Shown here: positions 25,601-36,100 of the stretch, in pieces
How the letters are laid out: each line of letters opens with the position of its first letter
Position numbering within the stretch: position 1 is the first letter of the stretch
Assembly: GCF_000004195.4 (NCBI RefSeq)
Contig: NC_030679.2
Coordinates: 145,950,243-146,014,242, forward strand
Length of the DNA: 64,000 bases
DNA from: Xenopus tropicalis
Taxonomy: Eukaryota; Chordata; Amphibia; Anura; Pipidae
Direction of reading: 5' to 3'
Notes under the pieces: model-generated
What the model was told of the DNA's origin: nothing
What the model saw: only the letters and a program-made list of their open reading frames with translations
The model's database searches: none
Position numbers and translations under genes: made by a program

Positions 25601-26225
25601 CCCCCAACCTGAGAAGTGCCTTCTGCGCCAGGCGGCATTTGGCCTTGTCTTTACCCTCTGTGTATCCTGCATTTTGGCCAAAACTGTTATTGTTGTTTTT
25701 GCCTTCATGGCCACTAAACCCGGGAGCAGCCTCAAAAAATGGACAACTCCCCGTGTGCCCTACATGATCATTACCATCTGCACCTTCATACAACTCACTT
25801 TGTGCATTTTCTGGCTCTCTATCTCCCCTCCTTTCCCACAATACAATATTGAAGCCAAACCTGGAATCATTGTTGTAGAGTGCAACGAAAACTCTCAGTT
25901 TGCCTTCTGGTGCATGCTGGGATATCTTGGACTTTTAGCCTCTGTCAGTTTCACTGTAGCTTTCCTGGCCAGGAGGCTCCCAGACAACTTCAATGAGGCC
26001 AAACTAATAACATTCAGCATGTTGGCCTTCCTCAGTGTGTGGGTGTACTTTATCCCAGCCTCTCTCAGTGCCCAGGGCAAGTATACTGTTGCCATGGAGA
26101 TCTTTGCCATTCTGACTTCCAGCTGGGCCCTTGTGTTCTGCATGTTCCTCCCCAAATGTTTCATCATATTGTTCAGACCCGACATGAACTTGAGAGAAAA
26201 TCTGATGGTAAAGACAGGAGTATGA
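10672..26225 (+). CDS. V2R gene B, complete (7 exons, 860 aa)
   Basis: Class C pheromone/odorant receptor. Exons: 10672-10676 (proposed ATGAG), 17939-18142, 18791-19082, 19296-20120, 23119-23346, 24626-24749 and 25321-26225. They total 2583 nt, a single open frame of 860 residues, the usual V2R size. Layout: N-terminus 1-69 with PGDILVGAVIPIH, flytrap ligand domain about 70-515, nine-Cys linker 519-580, seven helices about 590-840, tail ending NLMVKTGV. All introns are GT-AG. The ligand pocket has YSTSSLLSD and SEAWS as in CaSR-like receptors. It probably signals through G proteins in vomeronasal or olfactory neurons (family knowledge). No defect is seen. The 5-nt first exon is inference; the rest is secure. 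Confidence 0.93.
10681..11248. other. Gene B intron 1, 5' part, shared with C-E
   Basis: Sequence conserved after every proposed start exon (GGAACAAGTAATGTCTGTG, then GGCTGTAGGAAGGCCGGAGG). It then runs through an AT-rich stretch to GAATTCCAGCATTATTTTCC. No exon is recognised. Confidence 0.6.
11249..14942. mobile_element. DNA transposon (CAGGTATGGGATCC ends) with 113-bp array and nested piggyBac-like element
   Basis: Absent from the same place before C, D and E (E: TCTCAATACTTTCTTGTGCTG at 59880), so it inserted after or outside those duplications. The left end is CAGGTATGGGATCCCTTATCC; the right part has GATCCCTTATCCAGAAAACC and CATTCTGGATAACAG. Seven units of the 113-bp repeat fill 11370-12110 and a second element occupies 12113-14853. 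Confidence 0.78.
12113..14853. mobile_element. piggyBac-like non-autonomous element with ~390-bp internal repeats
   Basis: Same family as 34151-39371. After a CA-rich stretch near 12460-12610 there are four degenerate units of about 390 bp, marked by GGGCATCAAACTGTTCAGT (about 12950, 13345, 13727, 14107). The right end GGCAGTAAAAAGG|TTAA fits a TTAA target. The left end, with ACTGCCAACGACGTGC, looks rearranged. No transposase is seen. Confidence 0.7.
14943..15462. repeat. Shared intron 1 block with MITE (GGGCCCATTAACTAA ends)
   Basis: The stretch from TTAGGGGGCCCATTAACTAA (about 15062) to GATAAATGGGTCTCTAA (about 15462) has loosely inverted ends. It is present before C (30044), D (47083) and E (60006), so it predates the gene duplications. 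Confidence 0.6.
15463..17692. mobile_element. MITE (AAGGGGCACATTCACTAA ends) expanded by a foreign array
   Basis: The same MITE is about 440-460 bp before C, D and E (30403-30861, 47756-48194, 60362-60799). Its ends are AAGGGGCACATTCACTAA and TTAGTAAATGGGCCCCTAAG. Before B it is about 2.2 kb: its right half is replaced by a related palindromic sequence holding the 52-bp array. Confidence 0.7.
16102..17458. repeat. 52-bp minisatellite, about 26 copies
   Basis: Unit GGGAGACTTTCCTTGGGCCG then GGTTGGAGCTGCAGAGTGCC then ATTGAGCCCTAT. Copies are nearly identical, with only scattered single changes (GGGTCGG, GGCCTGG, GAGTCC, CCCAATG). A single diverged relative of the unit, reversed, lies in the MITE arm at 15685-15750 (CATAGGACTCAATGGCACTC). 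Both strands give long artefact frames. Confidence 0.95.
17750..17900. repeat. Interspersed repeat end (CCAGTGGTGTAACTTGG)
   Basis: ACCAGTGGTGTAACTTGGAC, then TTTTTTGATGGAGCCCGGAG and a C/G-rich tract. It is shared before exon 2 of C (30921), D (48251) and E (60858). Confidence 0.6.
17939..18142 (+). CDS. Gene B exon 2, N-terminus
   Basis: 204 nt, acceptor CATTACAG|G and donor ACC AA|GTAAGT. It encodes RVTAYLYRTFWQIILTYHIP (hydrophobic, probably the signal peptide) and then GPQGILVPGDILVGAVIPIH and FQEKPTSDICT. The GDI-G-PIH motif is the V2R/CaSR hallmark at the start of the flytrap. No ATG is in frame upstream within the open region. Confidence 0.88.
18143..18790. other. Gene B intron 2 with hAT-like MITE
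   Basis: The CAGGGGTCCCC MITE starts at 18282 and fades near 18560. It is present at the same place in C (31453-31758), D (48770-49064) and E (62571-62875), so it is older than the duplications. Confidence 0.65.
18791..19082 (+). CDS. Gene B exon 3, first lobe of ligand domain
   Basis: 292 nt, acceptor ATCAAG|G, phase 2 in and 0 out, donor CAG|GTAGGA. It encodes FLLQFYQQLQALRYAVEEIN, then LGFYAYDSCAAMRNE, IPNYCCRESPPLSAIIGHSK and LGLYRFPQ. QALRYAVEEIN is a strong V2R signature. Confidence 0.95.
19296..20120 (+). CDS. Gene B exon 4, ligand-binding domain core
   Basis: 825 nt (275 codons, residues 168-442), acceptor CTACAG|ATT and donor CAG|GTAAAA, phase 0. Motifs: ISCYSTSSLLSD, FKWTWVGLVASNDDYGFEG, NVTGKQFVASEAWSVS, TCTGDENLEHVQNGYNDV. 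The Glu of SEAW matches the ligand-contact acidic residue of CaSR (E297) and mGluR1 (D318). Confidence 0.96.
20176..21075. repeat. hAT-like MITE interrupted by a TTACATAG element and 25-bp array
   Basis: The MITE part 20176-20267 (CAAGTCAGGAATTCAAAAAT, GAGCAACATGTT) resumes at about 21044 (TTGCCCTTGAGCCACTGGTT). In between lie a repeat starting with TTACATAG repeated four times and GGGTTGAAAAAAGACC, a 25-bp tandem array, and a GC-rich stretch (20780-21040). C and D lack the insertion. Confidence 0.7.
20481..20778. repeat. 25-bp minisatellite, about 12 copies
   Basis: Unit GAATTAACCCACTGATACTG followed by ACCCA, with CACTG/CATTG and ATTAA/ATCAA variants. It is specific to intron 4 of gene B. 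Confidence 0.93.
21076..23118. other. Gene B intron 4, 3' part
   Basis: 21100-21263 is the outer half of the hAT-like MITE (CAATCACAGCCCTTATTTGG). 21264-22735 is found only in B and is unclassified; a palindromic MITE may lie at 21313-21660 (TAGATTTATCAAC ... TTGATAAATAAG). 22740-23118 is the pre-exon flank shared with C and D (CCAATCATATCACTCCCCTG). Confidence 0.55.
23119..23346 (+). CDS. Gene B exon 5, end of ligand domain
   Basis: 228 nt, acceptor ATGTACAG|TTA, donor GAA|GTAAGT, phase 0. It encodes LTHYIKNVRVKLRNGREVFF, then HKDGNPPAVYDIINWQP and SSVWWATSNAE. Confidence 0.95.
23756..24003. mobile_element. hAT-type MITE, TAGGGATGCACCGAATCC family
   Basis: Ends TAGGGTTGCACCGAATCC and GGTTCAGTGCATCCTTA are inverted. 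Flanks GTTGCCAC (23748-23755) and GTTGTCAC (24004-24011) form an 8-bp duplication with one change. It is present at the same place in C (42215-42475) and D (53795-54356). Confidence 0.75.
24109..24554. mobile_element. piggyBac-type MITE, TTAA-flanked
   Basis: TTAA at 24105-24108 and 24555-24558 flank AGGGGAACTAAAGCTTAAC ... GTTTTAGTTCTCCT, which are inverted ends. Orthologous copies lie at 42564-42993 (C) and 54473-54923 (D), always just before exon 6. Confidence 0.78.
24626..24749 (+). CDS. Gene B exon 6, cysteine-rich linker (NCD3G)
   Basis: 124 nt. Acceptor TTTTTCAAG|ATT, chosen over the later TTTGCAG because only this one keeps frame and gives IPLSVCSQSCPVGFKK, the family consensus. Continues EPVCCFQCVPCSQGEISNQT. 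Phase 1 at the donor ACA G|GTGAGA. Confidence 0.95.
24750..25320. other. Gene B intron 6
   Basis: Partial repeat sequence (AATGTAATAATATGGGTTGG, then TGCATTGTGGGTTATGTAG) like that in the same intron of C and D. It ends TTTTTTCAATCTAG before exon 7. Confidence 0.5.
25321..26225 (+). CDS. Gene B exon 7, seven-helix domain and stop
   Basis: 905 nt. Linker end DAIECWSCPWDMWPNSARDR. TM1 near PLGIILATISALSSM, TM2 NYSVSCILLVSLSFCF, TM3 FGLVFTLCVSCILAK, TM4 PYMIITICTFIQLTL, TM5 FWCMLGYLGLLASVS, TM6 [22 protein letters not shown]7 [15 protein letters not shown]; then [13 protein letters not shown]. Stop TGA 26223-26225; poly(A) signal AATAAA at 26261. Confidence 0.97.
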
Positions 26226-26260
26226 AAGAAACATCTAATTGGTCAAAACTGTTCCTGTGC

Positions 26261-26266
26261 AATAAA
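26261..26266 (+). terminator. Poly(A) signal of gene B
   Basis: AATAAA 36 nt after the stop codon, in a context (TTCCTGTGCAATAAAATTA) shared by A, C and D. Confidence 0.75.
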
Positions 26267-26990
26267 ATTATTATCAAGTGTCTATGGAACGATTAATTAT
26301 TGTATCATCTGCCCAGTTCCAACAAAGGGATTAGGGGTAATTTATTTCAGTGCGATTAAAGGGAAACTATACCACCAGAATGAATAAGTAACCAACAGAC
26401 AGTTTATGTTATGTTAAGTGGCCTATTAAAGAGTCTCCCCAAACTGGAATATATATATCAGTAAATATTGCCCTTTTACATCCTTTCCCTTGAGCCGCCA
26501 TTTTGTGAGGGGCTGTGTGCTCCCTCAGAGATCAGCTGACAGGAAGTGACGCAGCTCTAACTGAAACAGGAAGTAGTGTGGGAGCAAAAGGCAGAACTCT
26601 ACCCATTCATTGGCTGATGGGGCCTAGCGTGTATGTGTGCCTTGGCTTGTTTGTGTGCACTGTGACTCCTATGATCCCAGGGGGCGGCCCTTAGTACTTA
26701 AAATGGCAGTTTCCTATTTAGGATTACCCAATGGCACATACTGCTAAAAAAGTATATTTATATGAAAATGGTTTATTTAGATGAAGCAGGGATTTACATA
26801 TGAGCTGTTTATGCAGTATATTTATATAGAGACCTACATTGTTTAGGGTTTAGTCTTCATTTGGATTTTTTTTTTTGAGTCCTTGTCCAGTTTGGTGATA
26901 TGGTCTATCAACTCCTCATTGGCTGTAGGTTTGGGACAAGGCACCCAAGCCCAATGGTTCAACTGGTGAGTTTATACTACTTGTATTTCC
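26267..26990. other. B-C intergenic, gene-proximal part
   Basis: Shared 3'-flank repeat (AGTGCGATTAAAGGGAAACT, CTTGAGCCGCCATTTTGTGA). Then sequence common to the C and D flanks, such as GGCACATACTGCTAAA and TTTGGGACAAGGCACCCAAG, leading to the promoter block. Confidence 0.55.
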
Positions 26991-26999
26991 ATGGGATCA

Positions 27000-27172
27000 T
27001 TTTCATATTGCCATAAATATCCACTGTACTTAACAAATAATGAAGGGCCATCTAATTAGTGCAGTTATGCAATTAGTGCCTGAGCCTGCCCAGGGCTGGG
27101 CCTCTGTGTATATTTACTGGAATATAAATGGTATAAATGCTTAGCAAGAGACAGAGCACGGACCCAGACAGA
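27000..27172 (+). promoter_or_regulatory. Putative promoter of gene C, two TATA boxes
   Basis: Same block as upstream of B, nearly base for base. TATAAAT at 27123-27129 and 27132-27138, and ATG at 27173. Confidence 0.55.
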
Positions 27173-27177
27173 ATGAG
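27173..27177 (+). CDS. Gene C exon 1, proposed ATGAG
   Basis: ATG AG|GTAAGG, 3.9 kb before exon 2. It gives the needed phase and reads MRVTASLYRTFW after splicing. Confidence 0.5.
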
Positions 27178-30100
27178 GTAAGGAACAAGTAATGTCTGTG
27201 TATTGGCAGGGAATGTATCCCCCCCCCCATGGCTGTAGGAAGGCCGGAGGGAAATGAAGAGAAAGCTGTGTGTGTATGGGGATAGGGGAAGAACAAGAAG
27301 GACACTGATGCTTATTCTGTACCTGTATTTGATCAAAAATGCAATCTACAGTGTATATGTATGTATGTATGTATAACTTTATTTATAAAGCGCCACAAGG
27401 GTACACAGCGCTGTAAAGTCTTACAGAATACAAAATTACACACAGGGAGGACAAGTGATATAATAAATAAATACAATAAATACGTATATGTATATATATA
27501 TATAAGTGCCGTGTGGTATGAGACACAGTAGGAAGGAGGTCCCTGCCCCATAGAGCTTACAATCTAAGCTGTTGGGTAACATACAGGCACAAACTGGAAG
27601 GTAAGAGGGCATCAGGTATGGGCATTGGCCCTAAGCGCAGGACTGGGCAAAATAATGTTTTAGTGCTCCAGAAGGTAACAGCTGAGTTTTTTCTTAAAGA
27701 GAGTGGGTGAGTTTTCCCTACGGAGGGATTCAGGGATAGAGTTCCAGAGGTAAGGAGCAGCGAGATAGAAAGGGTTAAGACGAGAGAGCGCAGTGGGTGT
27801 GGATGGTGTAAAGAGACGGAGGCTCTGAGAGGAGCGGAGGAGACGACCAGGAACATGTAGGGAGACCAGTGAAGAAATGTAGTGAGGAGCAGAGGAGTGA
27901 AGGGCTTTGAATGTCAGCAGAAGGATTTTGTAAGCTATCCTTTGCTTGACAGGCAGCCATGCTAGAGAGATTAAATGAGGCTGAGCAGGTCCCCTTTTCG
28001 GAGAGAGCAGGAGGATCCTGGCAGCAGAGTTTAAAATTGATTGCAGGGGAGAGAGGTGGGAGTCTGGGAGGCCGGTTAACAGGAGATTGCGGTAATCTAA
28101 GCGGGAAAGGATAAGGGCATGGATTAGTGTTTTAGCTATCGCTTGTGAAAGAAAGGGGCGTATCTTGGCAATATTGCGGAGGAAAAAGCGGCAGGTTTTG
28201 GCAGTGTTATTAATATGGTTAGAGAAGGAGAGGGACTGGTCAAAGATAACCCCAAGATATATCTGCCAATAACAATCTATAGGAAATAATAATTATGGAA
28301 ATAAAGGAAAAAATTAAGATTTATAATAATGGTGATTTTCCTCCTCTCTAGTCAAAAAATGCAATTTTGTCTTTTTGTGCCCATGAACAGTTTGATTTTG
28401 TTACATTACAGGAGGGAAAAATCAACTTAATGATTTTTTTCAGGCTTAACCATCATTCTACAATTACCGTATATACTCGAGTATAAGCCGATCCGAATAT
28501 AAGCCGAGGTACCTCATTTTACCTAAGAAAACTGGAAAAACCTATTGACTCGAGTATAAGCCTATAGGGTGTCACCAGTAGGGCTGGTGCGAGCAAGCCA
28601 GCACACGAAGCACAAGAAGTACAGCAGGATAATCTTGTTACACGATATTGCTTGAGAACTGATAATAGAACTGACATAGATCCCCCCATTCTCAGCAGAA
28701 AGCATATTGACATTAACCTATTGCTGCTGCCTATATACCTGAGTTTTAACAAAGTCCACACTTAAATGGAGATGACCCAGTTGTTACCATATACTCAAAA
28801 GTCACTGGTAACACGATATTGCTTGAGAACTGATAAGAATAAACTGAAGGATACCGTATATATACCCTTATACACCAGCAACAAACATCAGTTTGCTGTT
28901 TGTTGCTGGTGCACAGGGTGCAACATGCTCTGGCAAAGGGTGGCCCTGCATTGACCAAACAATAAGTAAATTTCCCTCGCAAATACGGTTTTGTGACATA
29001 AGCCATATGCAGTACTCGCTTGTGACAATATGAACATGAGATTGTGGCTGTGTGAAGGTTTGTGTTTTGTCAGTTAGTTAGACAGAGCCCCCAAGCCAGG
29101 CAATAGCAGCAGCACATCCGGCACCCGCACACTGACATCAGGCAGCGAATCAGTTCCCGTACGTGCGCACTAGCAGTAGCAGCAGCGCATCGGCACCGCA
29201 CATCCGGCAGCGCATCCGGAATCCACCACAGCGCGGTCGTAATTACCCAAGTAGAAGGAGGCCCCGAGTCAATAGCAGCAGCGCATCCGGCGCACACACA
29301 TCATGCAGTGAATCCGGCATCCACCACACCGCATGTGTGAATTCCCGTACGTGCACATATGTGTCCGTGTATATGCACGGGGGGGGGGGATGCGAGACGT
29401 ATGTGCTTGTGCACGGGGGGGGGATGCGAGACGAATGCTGGATTACTCGAGTATAAGCCGAGGGTTCCTTTTTCAGCACGTTTTCAGTGCTAAAAAACTC
29501 GGCTTATACTCGAGTATATACAGTAGTCAACAAGTTATTCAGTGAAATAAACAACTATTTATTGGCTCAAAATTTAAACAAACAATTTGAAAAGCATACT
29601 ATACCAAACAGTGGAAAGGTACATCCCAGGGCCTCATGGTGCCCACTCTCCTAACGTGTTTCGCACCATTGGGTGCTTCATCAGCTTGTTGACTAATTGT
29701 ATACTGGGATATAACTTAGGTTCTCTTTCTTAATCTATTTTCTTATTATTTGTTATTCTGCATGAGAAGGATCTGGATGGGAACATGAGGGAGTGATTAG
29801 TAGAACTAATGAGGTGCAGAGCAGGAATATCAGAGAGGAATGGGGGGGTAGAAGGTGTCCAGGAAGGTGCAAAGTGCATGAACTGGCACTATCTGGCTTG
29901 GATTCTAGAATTCCAGCATTATTTTCCTCTTCTCAATACTTTCTTGTGCTGTTATATAGGTGCAGATGTTGAGCCAAGTTGCATTTGAGTCTGGATTATC
30001 ACGGGTATGGGCATTCTGGGACACACCAATGTTACAGCTCGTTAGGGGGCCCATTAACTAAAGGTCACAATTCAATTTCACAATAAGTTATTTTCGGGGG

Positions 30101-33100
30101 AAAAAACACGTCAAAACTGTGACAAATCCAAAAGTGAAAATACGCCTAAATCTAAAAGTGGTCGAGATCGTTTAGAAGTCAGCGGCAGATTTGTCTTTTT
30201 CAATTGACTCATTTTTTTTTGCTTCACGGTTTTAGAGGTTTTGATTTCTTTTGCGTTTTTTTTTCTTTTATTCTTTTTCTTTTTTAGAAAGACTGGTTTA
30301 ATAAATCCCTTTGGCATTGGCGGTTTTAAAGAAAATTAGTCTTTTTGTGGTTTCAACAAATTGTAGAACCACAAAAATGAGAATGTTGATAAATGGATCT
30401 CTAAGGGGCACATTCACTAAAATCCAGATCTTTGGGGGCTCAAAACACGATATGGTAAAAATTCAGAGTAACCGTGATCATTTCTGATGTTCTAAAATGT
30501 AACGAAAATGCTTTTATGGGCGTATGAAAACTTCGTAATTGCGTTCCGAAAGTAATGATTTTTTTGTGCCGAAAAGTTTGTTAAGCCACAAAAACCTTTC
30601 TGGCTTTGGAATCCTTCCATAGGACTCAATGGTGGTCGACAGATCAAACCTGGCGAAAAGATAGCCCCGAGGAAAGTGTAGCGAATTCCAAAATGTTCGT
30701 TTTCTTTGCACAAAGTACAATTTTTTTGTGGAATTTTAATGAAAACCAGGGAAAACTCATGGAATTTTAACAAACGTTTCACATTCCGAAATGTTCTATA
30801 AGTTAGAAAAAAGTTAGAAAAATATCAAATTATCTAGCAATTTTTAGTAAATGGGCCCCTAAGTGTTGGATTTTATATACTGAACATTCTGTGCCAGCCC
30901 AAAACACAACTAATAGTAAACCAGTGGCGTAACTTTGGTTACACGTTGGGTCCCGTTGGGCAAAGAAATTTTTTGATGGAGCCTGAAGTGACCAGTCCCT
31001 CCTCCCCTGCCCCCCTCCTCTGTTTAAAATAAAGGTAGGGGAGGGGCCAGGGAGGGGGGCTACAATGCAATATAAATAGCAATGTATATATAGTGACTTG
31101 TCGTTACAGGGTGACAGCCTCTTTATACAGAACTTTTTGGCAGCTAATCCTGACATACCACTTTCCTGTCTTCTGTTCTGATGGTAACTTGGGGCCACAA
31201 GGGATTCTGGTTCCTGGAGATATTTTAATAGGTGCAGTGATTCCTATACATACTGACACTTTGTACAGAAAGGTGGAGTTTCAGGAGAAACCAACATCAG
31301 ACATTTGTACCACGTAAGTCATTTCCTCAATTATACTAAAGTGCACCGTTACTACATGCTTGTAATGCCTTAATATTCTCTGTTCTTTTGCTTCAACTCA
31401 AGCCATTTTGCTTGGAGGACTCTCTTTGCCCACTGTATTCCTTTATTTAGACCAGGGGTCCCCAATTTTTCTTACTCGTGAACCACATTCAAATGTAAAA
31501 AGACTTGGAGAGCAACACAAGCATCTAAAAAGTTCATGGAGATGCTAAATAAGAGCTGTGATTGGCTATTAGGGGCCTCTATGCACCCTATCAGCTTACA
31601 GGGGCTTTATTTGGTAGGAAATCTTGTTTTTATTCAACCAAAACTTTCCCCCAAGTCAGGAATTCAAAAATAACTACCTGGTTTGGGGGCACTGAGAGCA
31701 ACATCCAAGGGGTTGGGGAGCAACATGTTGCCCCTGAGCCACTGGTTGGGGATCACTGAGAGATCACTATTACACTGCTGTGACATTGCTTACACTGTAA
31801 CATTTACCCCATCTATATTTAGTAGTGATAAAAATAAGCAGATGGAGTGAGCAATGTAAATAAACTTACTTTGATGCTCTTAGTAGGAACCACCCAAGAC
31901 CACTGCCCATAGTTACAATTATTTAGTGCTTATGAAGAAGAAGCCACTGGATGTGGGGTTTTGGAAATAGCCTGTGTCTTAATTTATGTGATATTTTCTA
32001 CTCTTTTTACTGTCAAGGTTCCTACTTCAGTTCTACCAGCAGTTGCAAGCCTTGAGGTATGCAGTGGAAGAGATCAACAGGAGTTCCGAAATTCTCCCAA
32101 ACGCTACCCTAGGTTTCTATGCTTATGACTCTTGTGCAACAATGCGAAATGAGTTGCAAGGGACTCTCTGGATGCTGACCGGCCTGAGCCAGGAGATACC
32201 AAATTACTGCTGCCGGGAAAGTCCTCCACTGTCTGCTATCATTGGGCACTCAAAATCCTCCTTTTCCATGTTAATGGCACATATCTTGGGACTATACAGA
32301 TTTCCACAGGTAGGAATTGCTAGAAGATGCATATGGAAGAAAGCTGGTGGGAGTGATTAGGCAGGGTGGTTGGCTAAGTAAAGTGTTTCTTAAGAAGTTA
32401 TGGAGTTAAATTGTAGATGTAAGGAGCAGCAAGTGTGATAATTAGTGATGGGCAAAATGTTTCGCCAGGCATGGATTCATGGCGAATTTCCACGTTTCGC
32501 CATTGGCAGATTGTTTCGCGAAACGGATGAAAAAATTTGCGCAGAAAAATTCGCCGTGCATCCAAAAATTGTCGCGGGAGTCAAAAGAATAGCCACGCGA
32601 CAAAATCATAGCTCGGGGGCGACAAAAGAATAGCCGTGGGAAAAAATAATAGCCGCGGGCGACAAAAGAGTAGCTGCAGGTGAAAAAGGAATAGCCATGC
32701 AACAAAATAATAGCCGCAGGCGACAAAAATAATAGCCGCGGGCGACAAAAGAATAGCCGCGGGAGACAAAAGAATAGCCACAGGCGACAAAAGAATAGCT
32801 GTGCAACAAAATAATAGCCGTGAGCGACAAAAGAATAGCCGCGAGCGACAAAAGAATAGCCGCGGGCGACAATTTTTTTGCACACAACATTTTCGCTGTT
32901 TCCCGGATCTTTTGAAAGATTCGCAAATTTTTCGGCAAAGCGAAATGGAACAGGTTCGCTCATCACTAGTGATAATTGTACGGCATGGCAGAACATTGAA
33001 AATTAGTAGTATGGAAAGGTGATGGCTCTGAAAGGAACAGGGGAGACTTCCAGGAACATATGGAGGCAGAGGAGTAGAAATGTAATATGGTGGAAAAATG

Positions 33101-36100
33101 TATGTCAATGTTTCTATCTACAGATTAGTTGCTTCTCAACCAGCTCTCTATTGAGTGACAGGACACAGTTCCCTTCCTTCTTTAGAACTGTCCCAAGCGA
33201 TGAGTTTCAGTCCAGGGGGCTGGCCCAAATGGTTTTACATTTTAAATGGACGTGGGTTGGGCTCGTAGCCTCTAACGATGACTATGGTTTTGAGGGATTA
33301 AAGATAATGAAAGATGAGATAACAAAGGGAGGAGCATGTGTTGCCTACACAGTATATATTGCAACCAACCAGGACAACAAAAACATGCCGGACATTGTAC
33401 AAATGATAAAAGAATCAACTGCTAATGTGATCATTGTCTTTTCTGTCGATGTCTTCTTGTTTCCTCTTCTGGATGAGATGGTCAACCAGAATGTCACCGG
33501 GAAACAATTTGTCGCCAGTGAAGGTTGGTCTGTATCAGATATTTTGAACAACTTCTCTAAAATACTGTCTGGAACTATTGGCTTTGCAATACAAAGCTCA
33601 AACATCCCAGGGTTTCAAGAATATCTCAACTCTGTTAATCCCTACAACACCCCTGGGACCACTTGGTCTAAAATGTTCTGGGAAGAAGCTTTTAATTGCT
33701 CGTTTTCTCAACCTGAAAACCAAACGCTAAATCTGAGCAAAACTAAAAAAACATGCACGGGAGATGAGAATCTAGAACATGTCCAAAATGGCTATAATGA
33801 TGTGTCCACTTTAAGATCCTCCTACAATTTCTATACTTCAGTATATGTGACCGCAAAAGCTCTGGATGACCTCAGTCGCTGTCAATCTTTGGATGGTGCA
33901 TTGCCTGGAGCAAAATGTTCTGATTTAACAAACTTTGGACCATGGCAGGTAAAAGTACAGACAATTTCATTTTTCGTTGCTAAAAATTTTGAAAGTTATG
34001 CACATTCTGATTGAAAAGGAAAACCAAAACGTGCCACCAAGTCAGGAATTCAAAAATAACTCCCTGGTTTGGGGGCACTGAGAGCAACATCCAAGGGGTT
34101 GGGGAGCAACATATTGCCCCTGAGCCACTGGTTGGGGATCACTGCTTTAACCCTTTAAACGCCGAGCACGTAGCTCCTACGTGCTGGCATAAAAAGGCGT
34201 TAGGTGCCACGCACGTAGGAGCTACGTTTTCTTTATCCTGCGCTCATTTTCTGCGCTCGGCGCTTTATCCGAGTGCAGAGAATGATCACAGGATAAAGAA
34301 CCCCCTAGACAAGGAGCAGAGGGGGGTAACTGGTGGCCCCTGGGGTGTGATCACCCAGGGGCCCCATAGGAAACACTAGCTCTCTTCCTTCTTCCTGCAC
34401 TCCCCCCCTCTGCTCCCCTCACTTCCTGTGCCGCCCACTTAGGATTCTTCAACGCAGCTGCTGCAGTCCCTGGGTCTGTTGTCTCCCACCAGCGATCTCC
34501 AGCATCTTGACATGGGGTAGGTGCCACAAACACACACAAACACACATACACACACATACACGCACATATACACACATATTACACTAATACACACTTATAC
34601 TTACATTTTTGGGGGGGGTTTCACAGCACACACACACACACATGCACATAAAACACATTTTGCCATGAGTACACACACATCTAATTTTGTAATTTTTTTT
34701 TATTGCATCGTTTTTATTCTTGCCTGAAAAAATGTTTTATTGCCATTGCGTATAGTGTATTCGCTAACCACACTGTGCAATACCTTTTGTGTATTATTTT
34801 GGTGTTTTTATTACATTTTCTGTGATTTTATTGCATTTTTAGCCATTTTATTGCATTTTCAGTTATTCATAGTTGTTGTTCGCTTGACCTTGTCTGTAAA
34901 ACTAATTTGCCCAAGCCAGAATACTCAAACTGTTATTCTGACTGCAGATATCACTAGGAAAAAAACCCATTGATTTTAGTTTTTATTTTTTTGGATTTTA
35001 GCAATTTTATTGGATTTCATATTGTTCTTTGTTACTTGTCTTGCACATGGACATTTTGTCTGCTGTATTTCAATTTGGCTTCCTCTGTACCCCATGTAGT
35101 TTGGTAAATCTTTGCATATTGGGGATCAGACTGTTCAGTAGACCCCTGGCATTCATATTTAGAGTGTTTTATGTTGGTACGTTATGAAATGTGGGGGTAC
35201 ATAATGGGGCAAAATGCAAGCTTTGTGCCGATTTTCAGAAATGTCACAAAAACCATTCTGTTAGCATAGCTTTGTAGTTTGGTAGTTTGCAGTAGAAAGA
35301 TATATTTACCCATTTTTGTTTTATCAGAATGTGTACTTTCGGAAAATGTATGGTTTTCTAGGGTCTCTGTACTGTTAGGGGGTCTTATTGCACATAATAC
35401 ACATACCGGGTGCAAAAACTGCATGAGCCGGAGCGTCATTTGTGAAAATTCATATGCACTATTTTCATTTGGGTGCCCCTGTACCCCACATAGTTTGTTA
35501 AATCTATGCATATAGGCCATCAAACTGTTCAGTAGGCCTCTGGTGTTCCTATTTGGGGTGATTTTCCTTTGTATGCAAGAAATTGTGTGAGATAAATGCA
35601 GCAAATTGCAACATTTTTAGGCGATTTTCTAAAAATGTCATAGAAACCACTAAATTTAGGAAAACTTTGCAGATTGGTACTTTGGTGTAGAAAGGACTCT
35701 TTACCCATGTTGGATTTGTCTGAACGTGTACTTTCCAAAAATATGTGGTTCTCAGGGGTTACCCTACATTTCTGCAGTTTCTATCCCACATAAAACTGCC
35801 ATTAGAGATGTAGCGAACCTCACAAAAAAAGTTCGCGAACCCGTTCGCGAATTTCTGCCAAAAAGTGTGAACTTTGCGAACCCCATAGACTTCAATGAGA
35901 AGGCGAACTTTAAAACATAGAAAAGCCATTTCTGGCCAGAAAACTGATTTTAAAGTTGTTTAAAGGTTGCCCTGACCTGGACAGTGACATGCAGGAGGGG
36001 GATCAAGGGCAAAAATTTCTCTGAAAAATACGTTGTTGACACAGCGTTGCGTTTTGTGCTGTAAAGGGCAGAAATCACACTACATTTCTAAACTTAATAA

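Noticed and set aside
32442..33108. Three overlapping minus-strand frames of 110-184 codons in gene C intron 3
   Set aside because: They follow the 20-bp array of a hAT MITE.
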